A stretch of 64,000 nt of DNA from Agaricus subrufescens (taxonomy: Eukaryota; Basidiomycota; Agaricomycetes; Agaricales; Agaricaceae): the NCBI GenBank assembly GCA_029945375.1, contig CM057066.1, positions 1,674,001-1,738,000 on the forward strand. The letters are read 5' to 3'. How positions within the stretch are numbered: position 1 is the stretch's first letter; each line of letters begins with the position of its first letter. A program made the position numbers and the translations under genes. Positions 35,806 through 47,810 of the stretch are shown piece after piece. The notes under the pieces were generated by a model. It saw nothing but the letters and a program-made list of their open reading frames with translations. It made no database searches and had not been told where the DNA came from.

Positions 35806-38800
35806 ATGCATCAGACCCTGGCTGGTTCGGAACGAGTAGTGAAAAAGGTTTCTCGAGGTTGGCCGTCTGTCAGAGTTTCCGATACCGGATTCTAATTCCT
35901 CTCTCTCCACACTAGCATGTAACACATGCCGTCTCAAAAGAAAGAAGGTATAGGTCTTTGTTTCCGTGGCCTCGAGCTTGATTGCTGAGACAGCTTTAGT
36001 GTGATGGCCTGGACCCGTGTGCTTTCTGTGTCGATAACAAACTCGAATGTCTGTATTCAAAAGAACCTCGGCGACGAGGACCACCATCTGGGTATCTACG
36101 TTACACAGAGACTCGGGTCGCCATTTTAGAAATCCTCATTGGCCTATACTTGTCGAATCTACCAAAGCGAGAGGACGACGAGGACGATTTTGACCCATTT
36201 TGGGAGGCTGCGAAAACTCTCCAATCGGAAGCCAAAGTTTGCACTCAGGACGTGTGGGATGCCCATAAATCGATCTGGGCACGATGTGCATCGTCTAAAC
36301 TTGTCGACGAGCTAGTCGTGTCCTTTGCACCCTTTACACCCCGGTCCTCACAAGAGACTCCCGCGAAAACTCTACTCCCCCCTCCTCTTTCGACCTCCAG
36401 TTCAACAACCCACCAACACAATCAAGCAACATCGACATCGGAATTCTCATCCGGCAGGGAGGGCGCGCAAAAATTGAGCGCAAATCATCGGGCACCGAGT
36501 CAGGCGCCGTTCAATCAGACTCTCAGACCCGAGTCGTTTGAGCGGGCGGGTACTCATGAACGCCTTACAGATCGGGCGTCTTCAATTACGACATTTACTG
36601 CAGGGGAGGCGCGGCCTACGCCAGAGCAAGAAGATTGGCAGGACAATGAGGTCGGGCCAGTGGGGGACACGCAGTCCTATATGAATATGCATGATTATAG
36701 GCAGGGAACCCCGGGGTATGCACCTTCAACATATCCAAGACAAACTTCACAATCATATGGGCACAACGTTCTCTCGTTACAAACTTCTGGTCCAAGTCAA
36801 CTCAGGGGTACGCCAGAGTTGGAGTTGGCGTTGGGACTAAATGGTGGCTCACAGGAATACACGGGCAGTTATTGGTGAGTTGATTTGAATATCACTATGT
36901 GTTTTGCCATTGACCTGTGGTCTCCAGGCGTACCGTCGAACTTTCCGGGCCAGAACCGGAAAGTTACGTGCCATCTCAGACGACTCCGCTTTCCCTCGTA
37001 CCTCCACCGACGACCACCGAAATCAATATCCCACCCTCCCACACCCTCTCCCGACTGCTCGATAACTATTATCAGCATTCACACTCATCATATCCCTTAC
37101 TACCCTCTAGAGCTACTTTTGATGCGACCCTGCTCTCTTCATCACCTAAATCCGGTCCTCTCTCTACTCTTATACTTTCTATATGCGCATATAGTGGTCG
37201 GTTATCACCCTCAACACAATCTTCTTCGAACTTATCAGCTGCTGACAACGGAGGTCTCGCTGGCAAGATTGCAGCAGATCTTTGGTATGAGCAAGCGAGA
37301 ACGGCCTTGAATGCGCTCTTGAATAAGGGGAGCACGCTAGAATTGGTGCAAGCTACATTGTTGTTGTCGTTAAGAGATTATGGTAAAGGGAATGAAAGCC
37401 AGGCATGGCTCTTAGTTGGTCCGTATGCCTTGTGATCCTCATCGCAAAAAATTGATGTTTCATCCCAAGGCCTGGCAATACGAATGGCGCAAGACATGCA
37501 TTTACACGAGGACTCAAACGATAACAGCGCACAATCTCAATCAGAAGAAACCAAGTTACGCCGAAACGTTTGGGGCGTCTGCACCATCCTCGATCTTCTG
37601 TTATCTCTCCAAATGGGCCGACCACAAGCTTGTTCAGAAGCTCTCAAACGTCAACTTACCTCTCCGGCGCATTCGCGCCCATTGGATGTCGATCTCTTAC
37701 CCCCCTTCAATTACTCCGTATCTTTATGCAATGTGATCTCAATGATCAACTTCAACTTCTATCTTGGTTATTCTTCAACGACAGCCCAAAATCCTTCTGA
37801 GCTACTCATGCAACTGAGATCAGAGTTGGACATGTGGCATCACTGTCTTCCTGTCCAATATCGTATTTCTATTGGACATCAACCGCGCCAAGATGTTTTG
37901 GAAATTAATATGCTCTATCATGTAGCGATTATCCTGCTTTACCGACCTATGTGAGTTTCATGTTATCGAACGCGTCGGTTTGAAGCTGATCTATGATTCA
38001 AAACAGTTGCCGGGAGCAGCCTGACTCGCAAGCGACAGACATTTTCCTGGAGGCCGCCTCGTCCTTCAATGTCCTCCTAGAGGCATATCGACAGACACAA
38101 TCAGTGGCATCACCCAATTTATCAGGCAATGCGTTCGATCTCTCACACACAAGCCCGCACATGATATATCTCATTTATACTGTCGCCATCGCCCACTTGT
38201 CGGGTTATAAGCTTCGTCAACAAGCGCAAAGTAATGGGAGTGCGGTGACGGCTGTATCGTCTACGTCTGCTCTACAAACACAATTGCACCTCCTCAAGTG
38301 CCTCGAAGCTCTCGCTTCGATTGGGTTTACTTGGGAATTGGCACGAAGATGTTGGAAGGCGTTGGATACGTTTATGGAGATGGAGAATCTAAAACCGAAG
38401 GGCGAGGTAACACAAGCTGAAAATACATCGCTTATTTTAGGGAAGCGGAAGAGGGAATTGGAAGATATGCAGAAAAGAACATGGTCTATGGCTCCAAGGA
38501 CCAGTAATCCTCCACTTGGGAGCGTTAGTAGTGGATCGCCACAACGTGCGTCGCAATCAATGAACCTCGCTAGTACGCCGTCGCTTGTACCTGACCTTGG
38601 GACGCCAGTAACATCGACCTCACCTGATATGCCGAATGTAAATCAGTTCTCTCCGTCCTTTAATCAATTGCCACCACAACCACAACCACAACCACAGCAG
38701 CAACAACAACAGCAGCAGCAGCAGCAGCAGCAGGGTGCGCCTGTGAATTTGGGGCCAACAGGTTGGAATGGCAGTTCATCAGCTGTTCCGTATATTACTT

Positions 38801-38952
38801 CGTCGGAGAATGGTCTTGGTACGTTTGACTTGTCAATGTTCCCGACTAAGTGGATACCGGAAGCGTCCCAGGCGGTCACTTCTGAGTGGGATAACACTTG
38901 GGATGATAGTCCGTGGTCTCAGAACTATATCGGTGGTATGGGAATGTTCTAA
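35806..38952 (+). CDS. Zn2Cys6 fungal transcription factor
   Basis: Nuclear DNA-binding regulator. Six exons splice in frame: 35806-35857, 35916-35947, 36000-36874, 36928-37418, 37470-37950 and 38007-38952, giving about 958 residues. The N-terminus MHQTLAGSERVVKKVSR leads straight into the zinc cluster. The cluster is assembled from exons 1-3: ACNTCRLKRKK, then CDGLDPCAFCVDNKLEC, spacing C-x2-C-x6-C-x5-C-x2-C-x6-C. It is followed by RRRGPPSGYLRYTETRVAIL, a linker/dimerisation pattern common in this class. The middle homology (fungal_trans) region covers YPLLPSRATFDATLL, LWYEQARTALNALL, VQATLLLSLRDYG, RRNVWGVCTILDLLLSLQMG and MLYHVAIILLYRP. The C-terminal tail is Gln/Pro-rich with 13 Gln in a row and an acidic, Trp-rich end (EWDNTWDDSPW), a plausible activation domain. 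Target genes unknown. Confidence 0.9.
38695..38733 (+). repeat. CAG/CAA tract coding 13 glutamines
   Basis: Preceded by four Pro-Gln/Pro-codon alternations (from about 38671) and located in the C-terminal tail of the transcription factor. Likely polymorphic. Confidence 0.9.
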
Positions 38953-39616
38953 TATGTTTTTTTTTCTTATAAAAAAAAAAGAAATCATGTATACTTTTTA
39001 ACCAAAATTTTTTTCTTATTTTTTTTTTCATGTTTCCTATGTACAAGTATTTCTCTTTTCCTTCCTCTTTTTTTTAATAATATGGTATCGCTGTTGGATA
39101 TTGCGATAGTTGGATATGACGTTCTTGTATGTCATGCAGGGCTATATCGAATTATAATAGCTACATGTATATATTGTTGTGGTCTATTGCCTAAGTTTTT
39201 GGGTTTCAGTATGCTCTCTCCGAGGTGTCAACCTGAGCACGATCTAGGATGTGTGCGATAGAAGTTGGAATTCGTGCTCAACGTTAGTCGTGCACCTTGT
39301 ATGTTACACGCTCGGATAGAGAGACAATTTGACCATTATTAGAAGTATGTAAGAGCAGTCATCGGCGTAACTTGACTACTCCTTGCCACTCATATCACTT
39401 TGTATTTGTGATACGCATGTCTTATCTTTGACCATCTAGTGTATATTCTTGAGAGTACACCTCGAGTGGGGTTTGTGAGTCTGTACTTAGTGATCCGGCT
39501 TTCATCACGACTCTCTCACCTCAACGACTATGGGAGAAAATGGGACGTTAGAATTCATTGCTAATACGTAATAAACAGCATATATATACATTCGTTCACA
39601 GTCGTAACAAGAGAGT
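38953..39616. other. Convergent intergenic region
   Basis: About 660 bases with T- and A-runs right after the transcription factor stop. No coding signal. Confidence 0.5.
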
Positions 39617-40811
39617 TTAGGCCGCAGCCTGACCTGATTGGACAAGATGGTTGTCCATAAGGAACTTGGCACTGGGTTTCTTGGGGTCTCCAACAGCTTT
39701 GCCTGCATGCTTCCCGTGTTTCTTCGGCTTCGCCACAATACGCTCATCCTCAGCGTAGTCGACACCGAACATCTCCCAGAACGTTTTGCCGATCACAAGA
39801 ACACCATCGTAATCAGCTCCCCACCTCTTTCCAGTTCCATGTTTGGAGATGGGCTCATGATCGTGGTCAAGGCCGCGATTGCCGAAGTAGCCAGCGAATG
39901 CGGTATCGTTGATGTGGTTCTTTTCGTTACGTTGGTGGATGAGTTCGGTGGTGGTAGGCTCATCGAACTCTGGATGTCCTTGACTAGTCAAAATGTGGAC
40001 ATATTCGACCAACTTGAAGTCAGGGTTCTCCGACCTCCTGCCGAAGTCGTAGAACTTGACGATTCCCTGGTTGGGTGTTATGTCGGAATGGGCCAAGAGG
40101 TAGATTTCACCAGATGCCAAGTGATCATTGAGAGAATCTAGATAGACGACATCTTGGTGGAATTCTTGGAGACCCTATTCATTGATGTTCGTTCATTCAA
40201 CAGTCTTTGAATTAAATGACGTTACTCACGATGTGGTCAACACCATAGAGTAATTTACCCATGGCGGTGGTCTTGAGGAAAGTAGGACCAAGTTCCCATT
40301 GGTTAGGATTTCGGCCCACTTTGCCGCCCAAAGAGCGACCTATGATCTGATGCCCGAAGCATACACCTAATACGAAGTAATAAGAAACGACAGTGACATG
40401 GGGCTAGGGACTAGACGTACCGAAAAGTCTGACTTCAGGGTGGTTGATACCGACATGGCGGATGAAGTCTACGAGCTTCACGACCCAGGGTTCGTCTGAC
40501 CAGGCATCCTCAGCTACAGACAGTGGTTAATGAAGTTCAACGTAATTTTGGGGTGAGAAATAGTTCAACTTACGAGATCCCGAGAGCATAATGACGTCGT
40601 ACTCGTCGATAAGACCTTCCTCAGGGTATTCACCTTCCTTGGAGTTATAGGCGTCCATGACAAGCCTATATCCCGAGTGTTTTGGGAGAGAGGCATTCAA
40701 CCATCTCCTGTACATGTTGAGATAGTCGCCATTGAGCTCGAGCAGTTTTTTGGTCCAGATACCATTGACGAAAAGGGCAACGCGAACGACTCTTGCACCG
40801 TTAGCAGGCAT
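39617..40811 (-). CDS. Class I glutamine amidotransferase-like protein (copy A)
   Basis: GATase1-fold hydrolase related to the glutaminase domain of GMP synthase and to plant gamma-glutamyl peptidases. Four exons are inferred from the ATG at 40809-40811. Exon 1 (MPANGARVVRVALFVNG to IMLSGSR) covers a beta-strand/oxyanion region. Exon 2 contains WSDEPWVVKLVDFIRHVGI. Exon 3 has the nucleophile elbow VCFGHQIIGRSLGG with Cys. Exon 4 has EFHQDVV, EIYLLAHSDITPNQG, then TSQGHPEFDE with the expected His and Glu. The triad motifs are intact, so it is probably an active amide hydrolase or transferase. No synthase partner domain is attached and the substrate is unknown. The C-terminus with KPKKHGKHAGK is basic. 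It is the most diverged at its N-terminus of the five copies. An in-frame ATG five codons upstream (40824-40826) is possible. Confidence 0.88.
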
Positions 40812-40863
40812 GGTCGGAGAACACAAGTGGGTGATGAATCAAGGGCAAGGAAACTACGGCAAC

Positions 40864-40869
40864 TTTATA
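40864..40869 (-). promoter_or_regulatory. TATA box, amidotransferase copy A
   Basis: TATAAA on the minus strand, 53 bases upstream of the ATG. It is at the same place as in the other four copies. Confidence 0.6.
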
Positions 40870-40889
40870 GCCAGCCCATCCTGTGTATG

Positions 40890-41940
40890 TTCACGTTTGT
40901 AAAGAGGGCTGATATTGACGGACGCTGTGAATGGTTGGTGGCAGATCGGACGACTTCTCGGCACCCTGTCAGCGTCTGGTTTGCCCTCGGATCTAGTCCA
41001 AAATTAACAGTAAGTTAATGAACTGAGCTTTGATAGTGCGGGGCTCAGGTTCTCCCACTTACCGTTGACGAGGCTAGGAACAGCAACTAAAGGCTGCCAA
41101 AAAATGCTGTCATACGAAAGTTGGACCTTGTTTCCCCCAGCGTCGACCTGAATATCTTCAAAGGAATAAGAGGCCTAGGACGCAGTTGGCGGTGTAATCC
41201 TGGGACACCGAGAACTTCTAGCAAACAAGTGCTTCGGGTCAGGTAATAGCCGTTCTTTTCCGTTGAAATCGAAAGACCGTTTCCACGGCCTTCGACGAGT
41301 ATCAAGGTATGAATACTTCCATCTTTCGTTAGTCTAGTCTAACCCATTCGGTTGAACATCAGTCAAACAGTCTGAGGCTTGGAAGCCTGTCAAACAGTCC
41401 TATTTTCGGCACTTCTTTGTAAAGTGGAGTTGTCGCAGCTTGACACCGAGGTGGATGATCTTCCTTTCTAATCTGGACGATGCCTTCGACACGGTGAACT
41501 GCTTTTTTTCCCGCCGGTGCATCATAAGTTGATTCCAAGATCGGTTGCTGTTTCACTTGAGCGCCGGTTCCGTCCATGACGCGAAAGAACGAACTACAAT
41601 CCTGTTATAAGATTCAAGAGATGACGATTGTTTTCAAGAAGAAAACCTTACATGACATTCAAACACATCATTGCACTGCCCGAACAATAGATGTTAGCGC
41701 CGTCACCAATCGAGCCGGCTCGGTAGGCAAACCTTACCGGCGATTCTGAAGCATTCGTCAAGTCAAGTAGGAAATTCTAGTGGGTGGCTGGACAATTAAG
41801 ATGTGATATGAGATCGAGCGTTCTGACTGCGGCTTCGGATGCTCCCTCGAGGGTCGCACCAAAGACACACTTCTCGTAACCAAGGTTCCCACAGATCAGG
41901 CGCTTTGTGTCCGGTGACTCTTTTCCGCGAGGAGTCGAGA
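40890..41940 (-). pseudogene. Unrecognised coding-like segments, possible gene or pseudogene
   Basis: Several minus-strand stretches look coding but do not form one clean gene. Rightmost: GKESPDTKRLICGNLGYEK, continuing CVFGATLEGASEAAVRTLDL (about 41940-41780). Then AGSIGDGANIYCSGSAMMCL and MDGTGAQVKQQPILESTYDA (about 41745-41510). Then SYSFEDIQVDAGGNKVQLSY (about 41180-41110), joined through a good donor (GTAAGT at about 41060) to NDPRANQTLTGCREVVRSAT and a stop near 40865. The intervening sequence has stops that I could not remove with plausible introns. It may be a decayed gene between amidotransferase copies A and B, or a real gene with an exon structure I failed to solve. Family unknown. 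Confidence 0.3.
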
Positions 41941-43244
41941 TGTTTTGTCACTTTTGTTTGACACCCATAACAGCACCTCCAACTCTGGTGAGGGGCTGAC
42001 TCTGTTTCAGCTACATTGAGGGCTATGGCGACTACGAACTTGATACAAGAATGTCATCATTGATGTTGCCGCGCCGTTTATATGCATGAACTTCCGAGCT
42101 TGAAGCTCAGAAGTATTACTATCGTGAGGATGGTTTAGTTGATCACAATCGCAGCGGGCTGGAGCTGGTCATTGAGGTGATAGAGCGAGGAAGAAAGACT
42201 CGGAAGTACAACTGGAACCGATGCCGACCAAAACCCGCAAGCTGTTTCATTTATGCTCCGAGCTTTAACATCCCACGACGATCTGCAGATCTTCCCCAGC
42301 CCAAGCTGAGCGGTCAACTGCTCCTCCCCCTTAGAATTGTGCCTGTCAAAACCCGGAGGCGTTGAAGTCTGATGCACCACACCCCCCCTTCTGCCAAACA
42401 GACCTTCATCTGGTAGTATTATCCATTGAACACACACGCAAATGAGATGGCCGACCGTTTTCCTCACTCCGACGATTCGCACCACCTAGGGATCCCGTTG
42501 AACCCGCATTTCCTAATTCACAACATGTAGGTATCCGGGCACAGACAGGTCCAGCAACTCCATCCGAATACTTCACACAAGAGTGTCAAGCGGTAGTTAC
42601 ACTAAATCTCGCCCTAATGTTGCTTTTTAAAACATGCCAGAAATTTTCCCTATGGCGACCTTAAATGAAGCGAAATGGAAGCAGGATACGGTACCGTATC
42701 ATGAATATGAGAGGATAGGATTATTCTTTGGTAATGGTTACCAAAGCCTCGGGATTGGCTAGCTAGGTCGTTTCGAGCTCGTATCAAATTGACTGAGGGT
42801 AAGCTGTACGTATGATAAGGGCCGACATTACGTGTTAATAATACTTACAGGCACACTGACTGGCTTCATTATGATTCCGGGGCAAGCGGTCCTATTAGTT
42901 TTGTATGGCAGTCTAACCCTTTTTCGTGGTGACAGCAATTGTGAATGATACCAAAAAGATTCGGGAAAGTTTTTTTTTGGAATCCAGACTGATTACGCGA
43001 CGCTCGAGCACAGTCTGCGGTACACTACTGTGAGTATACAAACAAATAGTTCTACTATTAAAGATAAAGTATAGTGATGAACGAAATGGGAGAGAGGGCT
43101 GGTTGCAAAGGGGGTTCGAAGGCCTTCAGACGCCAGTACTTCAATGATAGATTTCATTAAATGTGGTGAGTAGCCTTGGTGTTTCCACTCACGCCGCTTC
43201 TACGTCAATCTTAGAGTGCGCTTGTTAAACGAGTCTAGTTCAAG
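41941..43244. other. Intergenic region
   Basis: About 1.3 kb with no coding signal that I can support on either strand. Confidence 0.45.
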
Positions 43245-43432
43245 CAATGACTTCGTAATCTTATAGACCTAGAGGCACGGAATCTACCTCAAAAATTCCC
43301 TCCAGCACCGGAAAAACATTGTAGGTAGGACGTCTCAGGTAAACCCGCCCCGAATGAGGTGCGAACACCTCTTTATTTGCTAAAATACAACAGATGGGGC
43401 ACATGGACTATCATATACTCGAAACGGAACAA

Positions 43433-44618
43433 CTAAGCGGTGCCTTGCTGCATGAGATAGTTGGAGTTAGGTTTCTTCGGTTCACCAACAACTTTGCCTG
43501 CATCCTTTCCGTGTCTCTTCGGCTTCGCCACAATCCGCTGATCCTCACTATAATCCACCCCAAATATTTCCCAGAACGACTTGCCGATCACAAGTACACC
43601 ATCATAATCTTCTCCCCATCTCTTTCCAGTGCCATGTTTAGAGATTGGTTCAGTCTCATGTTCAGCACCATGAGGACCGAAATAACCATTGACTGCATCT
43701 TTATCAATGGTACTCTTCTCGTCACGTTGACGAACAAGCTCGGTCATAGTGCGTTCATCGTACTCCGGATGTCCTTGACTGGTCAAAATGTGAATATACT
43801 CGATCCATTTGAAACTCGGATTTTCCGAATTCGGGCCCAGTGGATAGAATTTAACAATACCCTGGTTGGGGCACACATCGGAGTGTGCCAGAAGGTAAAT
43901 TTCACCAGCCGCCAGATGGTCAGCCAGGGAAGAAAGGGGGACAGCGTCTTGATGAACTTCTTGGAGTGCCTATTTGTCAACGAAACTGTCAGTTCAATGC
44001 TATCACCTGATGAAAGGTTATAATACTTACTATTTTGTTGACCCCGTAGAGCAACCTACCCACGTGGGTGGTTTTGATAAGAGTAGGACCAACCTCCCAT
44101 CCGTTAGGGTTTCTGCCGACCTCTCCTCCCAAGGCACGACAGATAATCTGATGTCCGAAGCAAATACCTGATGCACCGGAATTAAATAGAAGTGACTTTA
44201 TCGAGGGCGAAAGAAAAAGACTCACCGACAAGCCTAACGTCTGGATGATTGATGGCGACACCCTTGGTAAAATCGACGAGTTTGACAACCCACTCAGCAG
44301 ATGACCAGGCGTCCTCAGCTATAAGTGGTGATTAATCAGTTTCCAACGCGAAACATCGTAGGGGGAACTATTCTACTGACGCGACCCTGAGATCAAGACG
44401 ATGTCGTAGTTATCAATGAGGCCCTCTTCGGGTTGTTCTCCACTCTGGGCATCGTAGGCATCCATGATGAGCCTATATCCAGAGTCTCTCGGCAAGGAGG
44501 CATTCAACCACCTCCTGTACATATGGAGATAGTCTCCATTGTATTCCAGAAGTTTTTTGGTCCAATAGCCGCAGACGAATAGAGCACAGCGAACTGTCCT
44601 AGAAGTAGAAGAAGACAT
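43433..44618 (-). CDS. Class I glutamine amidotransferase-like protein (copy B)
   Basis: Second gene of the array, ATG at 44616-44618 (MSSSTSRTVRCALFVCGYW). Exon 1 ends ...IVLISGSR. A further exon carries the nucleophile GICFGHQIICRALGG (Cys) and GRNPNGWEVGPTLIKTT. The last exon carries VHQDAVPLSSLADHL, IYLLAHSDVCPNQG-like sequence, TSQGHPEYDERTMTEL (His and Glu) and a basic KPKRHGKDAGK tail ending MQQGTA. The triad is intact. It is nearly identical to copy C, with which it shares a 2.6-kb duplicated unit. Like all copies it has no fused synthase domain, so it is a stand-alone GATase1-fold enzyme, and function beyond amide hydrolysis is inference. Confidence 0.88.
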
Positions 44619-44669
44619 GACGAGGTAGCACACCTGGGTGTTGAACTCAAAGCAAGGGAGGCGTAGTGG

Positions 44670-44676
44670 TTTTATA
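44670..44676 (-). promoter_or_regulatory. TATA box, amidotransferase copy B
   Basis: TATAAAA on the minus strand, 52 bases before the ATG, in the shared context CTATAAAACCAC. Confidence 0.65.
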
Positions 44677-46083
44677 GGTGTTTCGTTTCATGTATGTTCG
44701 CGTTTGCAATGGAATAAAACATTGCCGGATGGAGTGCTAACGTAGATAGGTGGTGGACCTCTCAGCTTCTTGTCGGTCAGAACTTGTTTGAAAAAGGAGA
44801 AGTATCGCCTGGAATGGTCTAACCCAAGTCCCCTGACCTAAATGTTGATAGTGAGGACCACGCGTAGACACTAGTGCCACGAGAAGTCGTTTGTGAACTG
44901 AATAGTTTGCCTATGTCCGAGAATGATTTTCGCGTCGTCACCTTCATTTACTGGGTCAGGAACACGAACGGGCCGCAAAACCTGTTATATGGACCTGAAA
45001 TGTGTTTCCCTCACATTCTCCTTGAGAAACAAAGGTTGAGGGCGTACTGTAGTCAAAAGGAAAGTCCCATGCCATCATCGTTGCCTTCCTAAAGGACTCG
45101 AGCCTCCACAAAACATCAACGAACTTAACCTGCTGAAGAAAATTTGCTATTTCTGTCTATGCTACCCGTCAAAGAGACTTCGACGCTTGTCTAACTTGGG
45201 CATTCCTAGTTTTATCCACCTCCCAGGGAAGAAGCCATGTGGACAATACTCAGTGCCTGAGATTCTCGGATGACGCAATGATATATCGCGGATTTTCCTA
45301 CTGCTATGGGAAGGAAAATTTAATTTTTGCGGCTCTCCGCTGAATTGAAACGCTATCATGGGCTTCCAAGAAAAAAAGGAAGAATTAATGATGTTTCAAT
45401 AGGCGGAGTTGGTAGTGGTTTTCGATACTTCTCTACTCCAACAATACACACTATCGTAACTTTGCATAATACTTGAACCCTGTGCTCCATTTGTGGCTAG
45501 AGTTCCGAGGCATCTGTCAAATTATAATAAGTAAGGGGTTGCAGCAATAGACTAGTATCCAATACCAGAAGACTTTCCTTGTCCTCGAACGTCATCCTTG
45601 ACGATGGAAATTGCATCTTCTTAGGCGGTTGGCATACATACCTCTGTTATGACGATGTGAAGGCACACCTAATCAAAAGATTTCATCGTTATGCAGGGAC
45701 AGCACTCAAAAAGCGACACAAACTTTCCGGCTCGGGAAGTGGAAAATAGATGGTTCTGCTGTGGAATCGACTGGAGAAAAGATAGTGGAACAATAATATT
45801 ATTGTTGAAAGCATGGGAGACTAAAGCGCTCATGGAAGATCTTTAAGGTCTATAACTGGCAATTCACGCGCATTTACAATGACTTCGTAATCTCATAGAC
45901 CTAGAGGCACAGGGTCTACCACAAAAAAGCCTTCCGGCACGGAAAATATGTTTTAAGTACGACATCCAGAAAATCTTGTCTCGAGTATGAGGTGAGGTGC
46001 GAATCTCTCTCATTTATTTGCTAAAATACAACAAAAGTACAACAGATGGAGAAAACAGGCTATTACATACTCAAAACAAACAA

Positions 46084-47268
46084 TTAAGCGGTGCCTTGCT
46101 GCATGAGATAGTTGGAGTTAGGTTTCTTCGGTTCACCAACAACTTTGCCTGCATCCTTCCCATGTCTCTTCGGCTTAGCCACAATCCGCTGATCTTCACT
46201 ATAATCCACCCCAAATATTTCCCAGAACGACTTGCCGATCACAAGTACACCATCATAATCTTCTCCCCATCTCTTTCCAGTTCCATGTTTAGAGATTGGT
46301 TCAGTCTCATGTTCAGCACCACGAGGACCGAAGTAACCAGTGACTGCATCCTTATCAATGGTACTCTTCTCGTCACGTTGACGAATAAGCTCGGTCATAG
46401 TGCGTTCATCGCACTCCGGGTGTCCTTGACTGGTCAAAATGTGAACATATTCAATCCATTTGAAACTCGGATTCTCCGAATTCGGGCCCAGTGGATAGAA
46501 CTTAACAATACCCTGGTTGGGGCACAAATCGGAGTGTGCCAGAAGGTAAATTTCACCAGCCGCCAGATGGTCAGCCAAGGAAGAAAGGGGTACCGCATCT
46601 TGATGAACTTCTTGGAGCGCCTAGTTGTTAACAAAACCGTCTGTTCAATGTTACACCCGATGAAAGATTATAATACTTACTATTTTGTTGACGCCGTAGA
46701 GTAACCTACCCACGTGGGTGGTTTTGAGTAGAGTAGGACCAACCTCCCATCCGTTAGGGTTTCTGCCGACCTCTCCTCCCAAGGCGCGACAGATAATCTG
46801 ATGTCCGAAGCAAATACCTGATGCACCGGAATTAAATAGAAGTGACTCTATCAAGGGCGAAAGAAAGAGACTCACCGACGAGCCTAACGTCTGGATGATT
46901 GATGGCGACATGCTTGGTAAAATCAACGAGTTTGACAACCCACTCAGCAGATGACCAGGCGTCCTCAGCTATAAGTGGTAATTAATCAGTTTCCAACGCG
47001 AAACATCATAGGGGTAACTATTCTACTAACGCGACCCTGAGATCAAGACGATGTCGTAGTTATCAATGAGGCCCTCTTCAGGTTGTTCTCCACTCTGGGC
47101 ATCGTAGGCATCCATGACGAGCCTGTATCCAGAATCTTTCGGCAAGGAGGCATTCAGCCATCTCCTGTACATATGAAGATAGTCTCCATTATATTCCAAA
47201 AGCTTTTTGGTCCAATAGCCGCAGACGAATAGAGCACAGCGAACTGTCCTAGAAGCAAAGGAAGACAT
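46084..47268 (-). CDS. Class I glutamine amidotransferase-like protein (copy C)
   Basis: Third gene of the array, ATG at 47266-47268 (MSSFASRTVRCALFVCGYW). It differs from copy B by a scatter of mostly synonymous or conservative changes. The nucleophile motif GICFGHQIICRALGG, the VHQDAVP segment, and the TSQGHPECDERTMTEL segment with His and Glu are all present. Intron positions match copy B. The C-terminus again ends MQQGTA. The preserved frame despite diverged flanks suggests both B and C are under selection, or that gene conversion acts on the coding part. Confidence 0.88.
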
Positions 47269-47317
47269 AACAAGAGCACCCTTCGGTGTTGAACTAAAGG
47301 CAAGAAAGGCATAGTGG

Positions 47318-47324
47318 TTTTATA
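47318..47324 (-). promoter_or_regulatory. TATA box, amidotransferase copy C
   Basis: TATAAAA on the minus strand, 50 bases before the ATG, with the same flanks as copy B. Confidence 0.65.
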
Positions 47325-47466
47325 GACGCTTCATTCCATGTATGTTCGCGTTTGCAAAGGAATAAAATATCGCCGGTTGGAGTGCCAGTGTGGGTAGGCG
47401 GTAGACTTCCCAGCTTCCTGTCACAGTCGGAGCTTGTTTGAAAGGAGAATCATCACCTGAAATGGC

Positions 47467-47810
47467 CTAGCCCAAGTTTCCATGACCTGGATGTTGATAG
47501 TGAGGACCAGTCGTGAACACAAATGCCACGCGAAGTTGTTTGTAATACGACGTAAGAGGAATAGCTTGCTCACCTCCGAGAATGATTTTAGTATCGGTAC
47601 CCTCATTTACTGGGCCAGGAACACGAAACGGACTGATGGCCGCAAAACCCGTTATCCGAACCTGAAATCCCTTTCCTTCACATTCCCTTTGAACTAAAAG
47701 CTCAAGGTGTACTGGCAGCCGAAAGGAAAGTCCCACGCCTTAATCATTGCCTTCTCGAAGGACTCGAGCCTCCACAAAACATCAGCGAACGTGACCTGCT
47801 GAAGAAATTT
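47467..47810 (-). pseudogene. Decayed coding fragment upstream of copy C
   Basis: Minus-strand reading gives FADVLWRLESFEKAMIKAWD then FPFGCQYTLSF (about 47790-47700). A shift of frame leads to FQVRITGFAAISPFRVPGPV then NEGTDTKIILGG, which ends at a canonical donor GTGAGCAAG near 47575. The equivalent part of unit 1 (about 44870-45115) reads similarly but with several stops. The pattern looks like a relic exon set of a second gene that was duplicated together with the amidotransferase. I do not recognise the family. Confidence 0.35.

Larger units (their letters stand above)
43245..45870. repeat. Direct segmental duplication, unit 1 (contains copy B)
   Basis: About 2.63 kb, from CAATGACTTCGTAATC to AATTCACGCG. 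It aligns by eye along its whole length with 45877-48530, including both flanks of the amidotransferase gene. Coding parts look roughly 95% identical and flanks roughly 80-90% by inspection, not computed. Confidence 0.85.
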
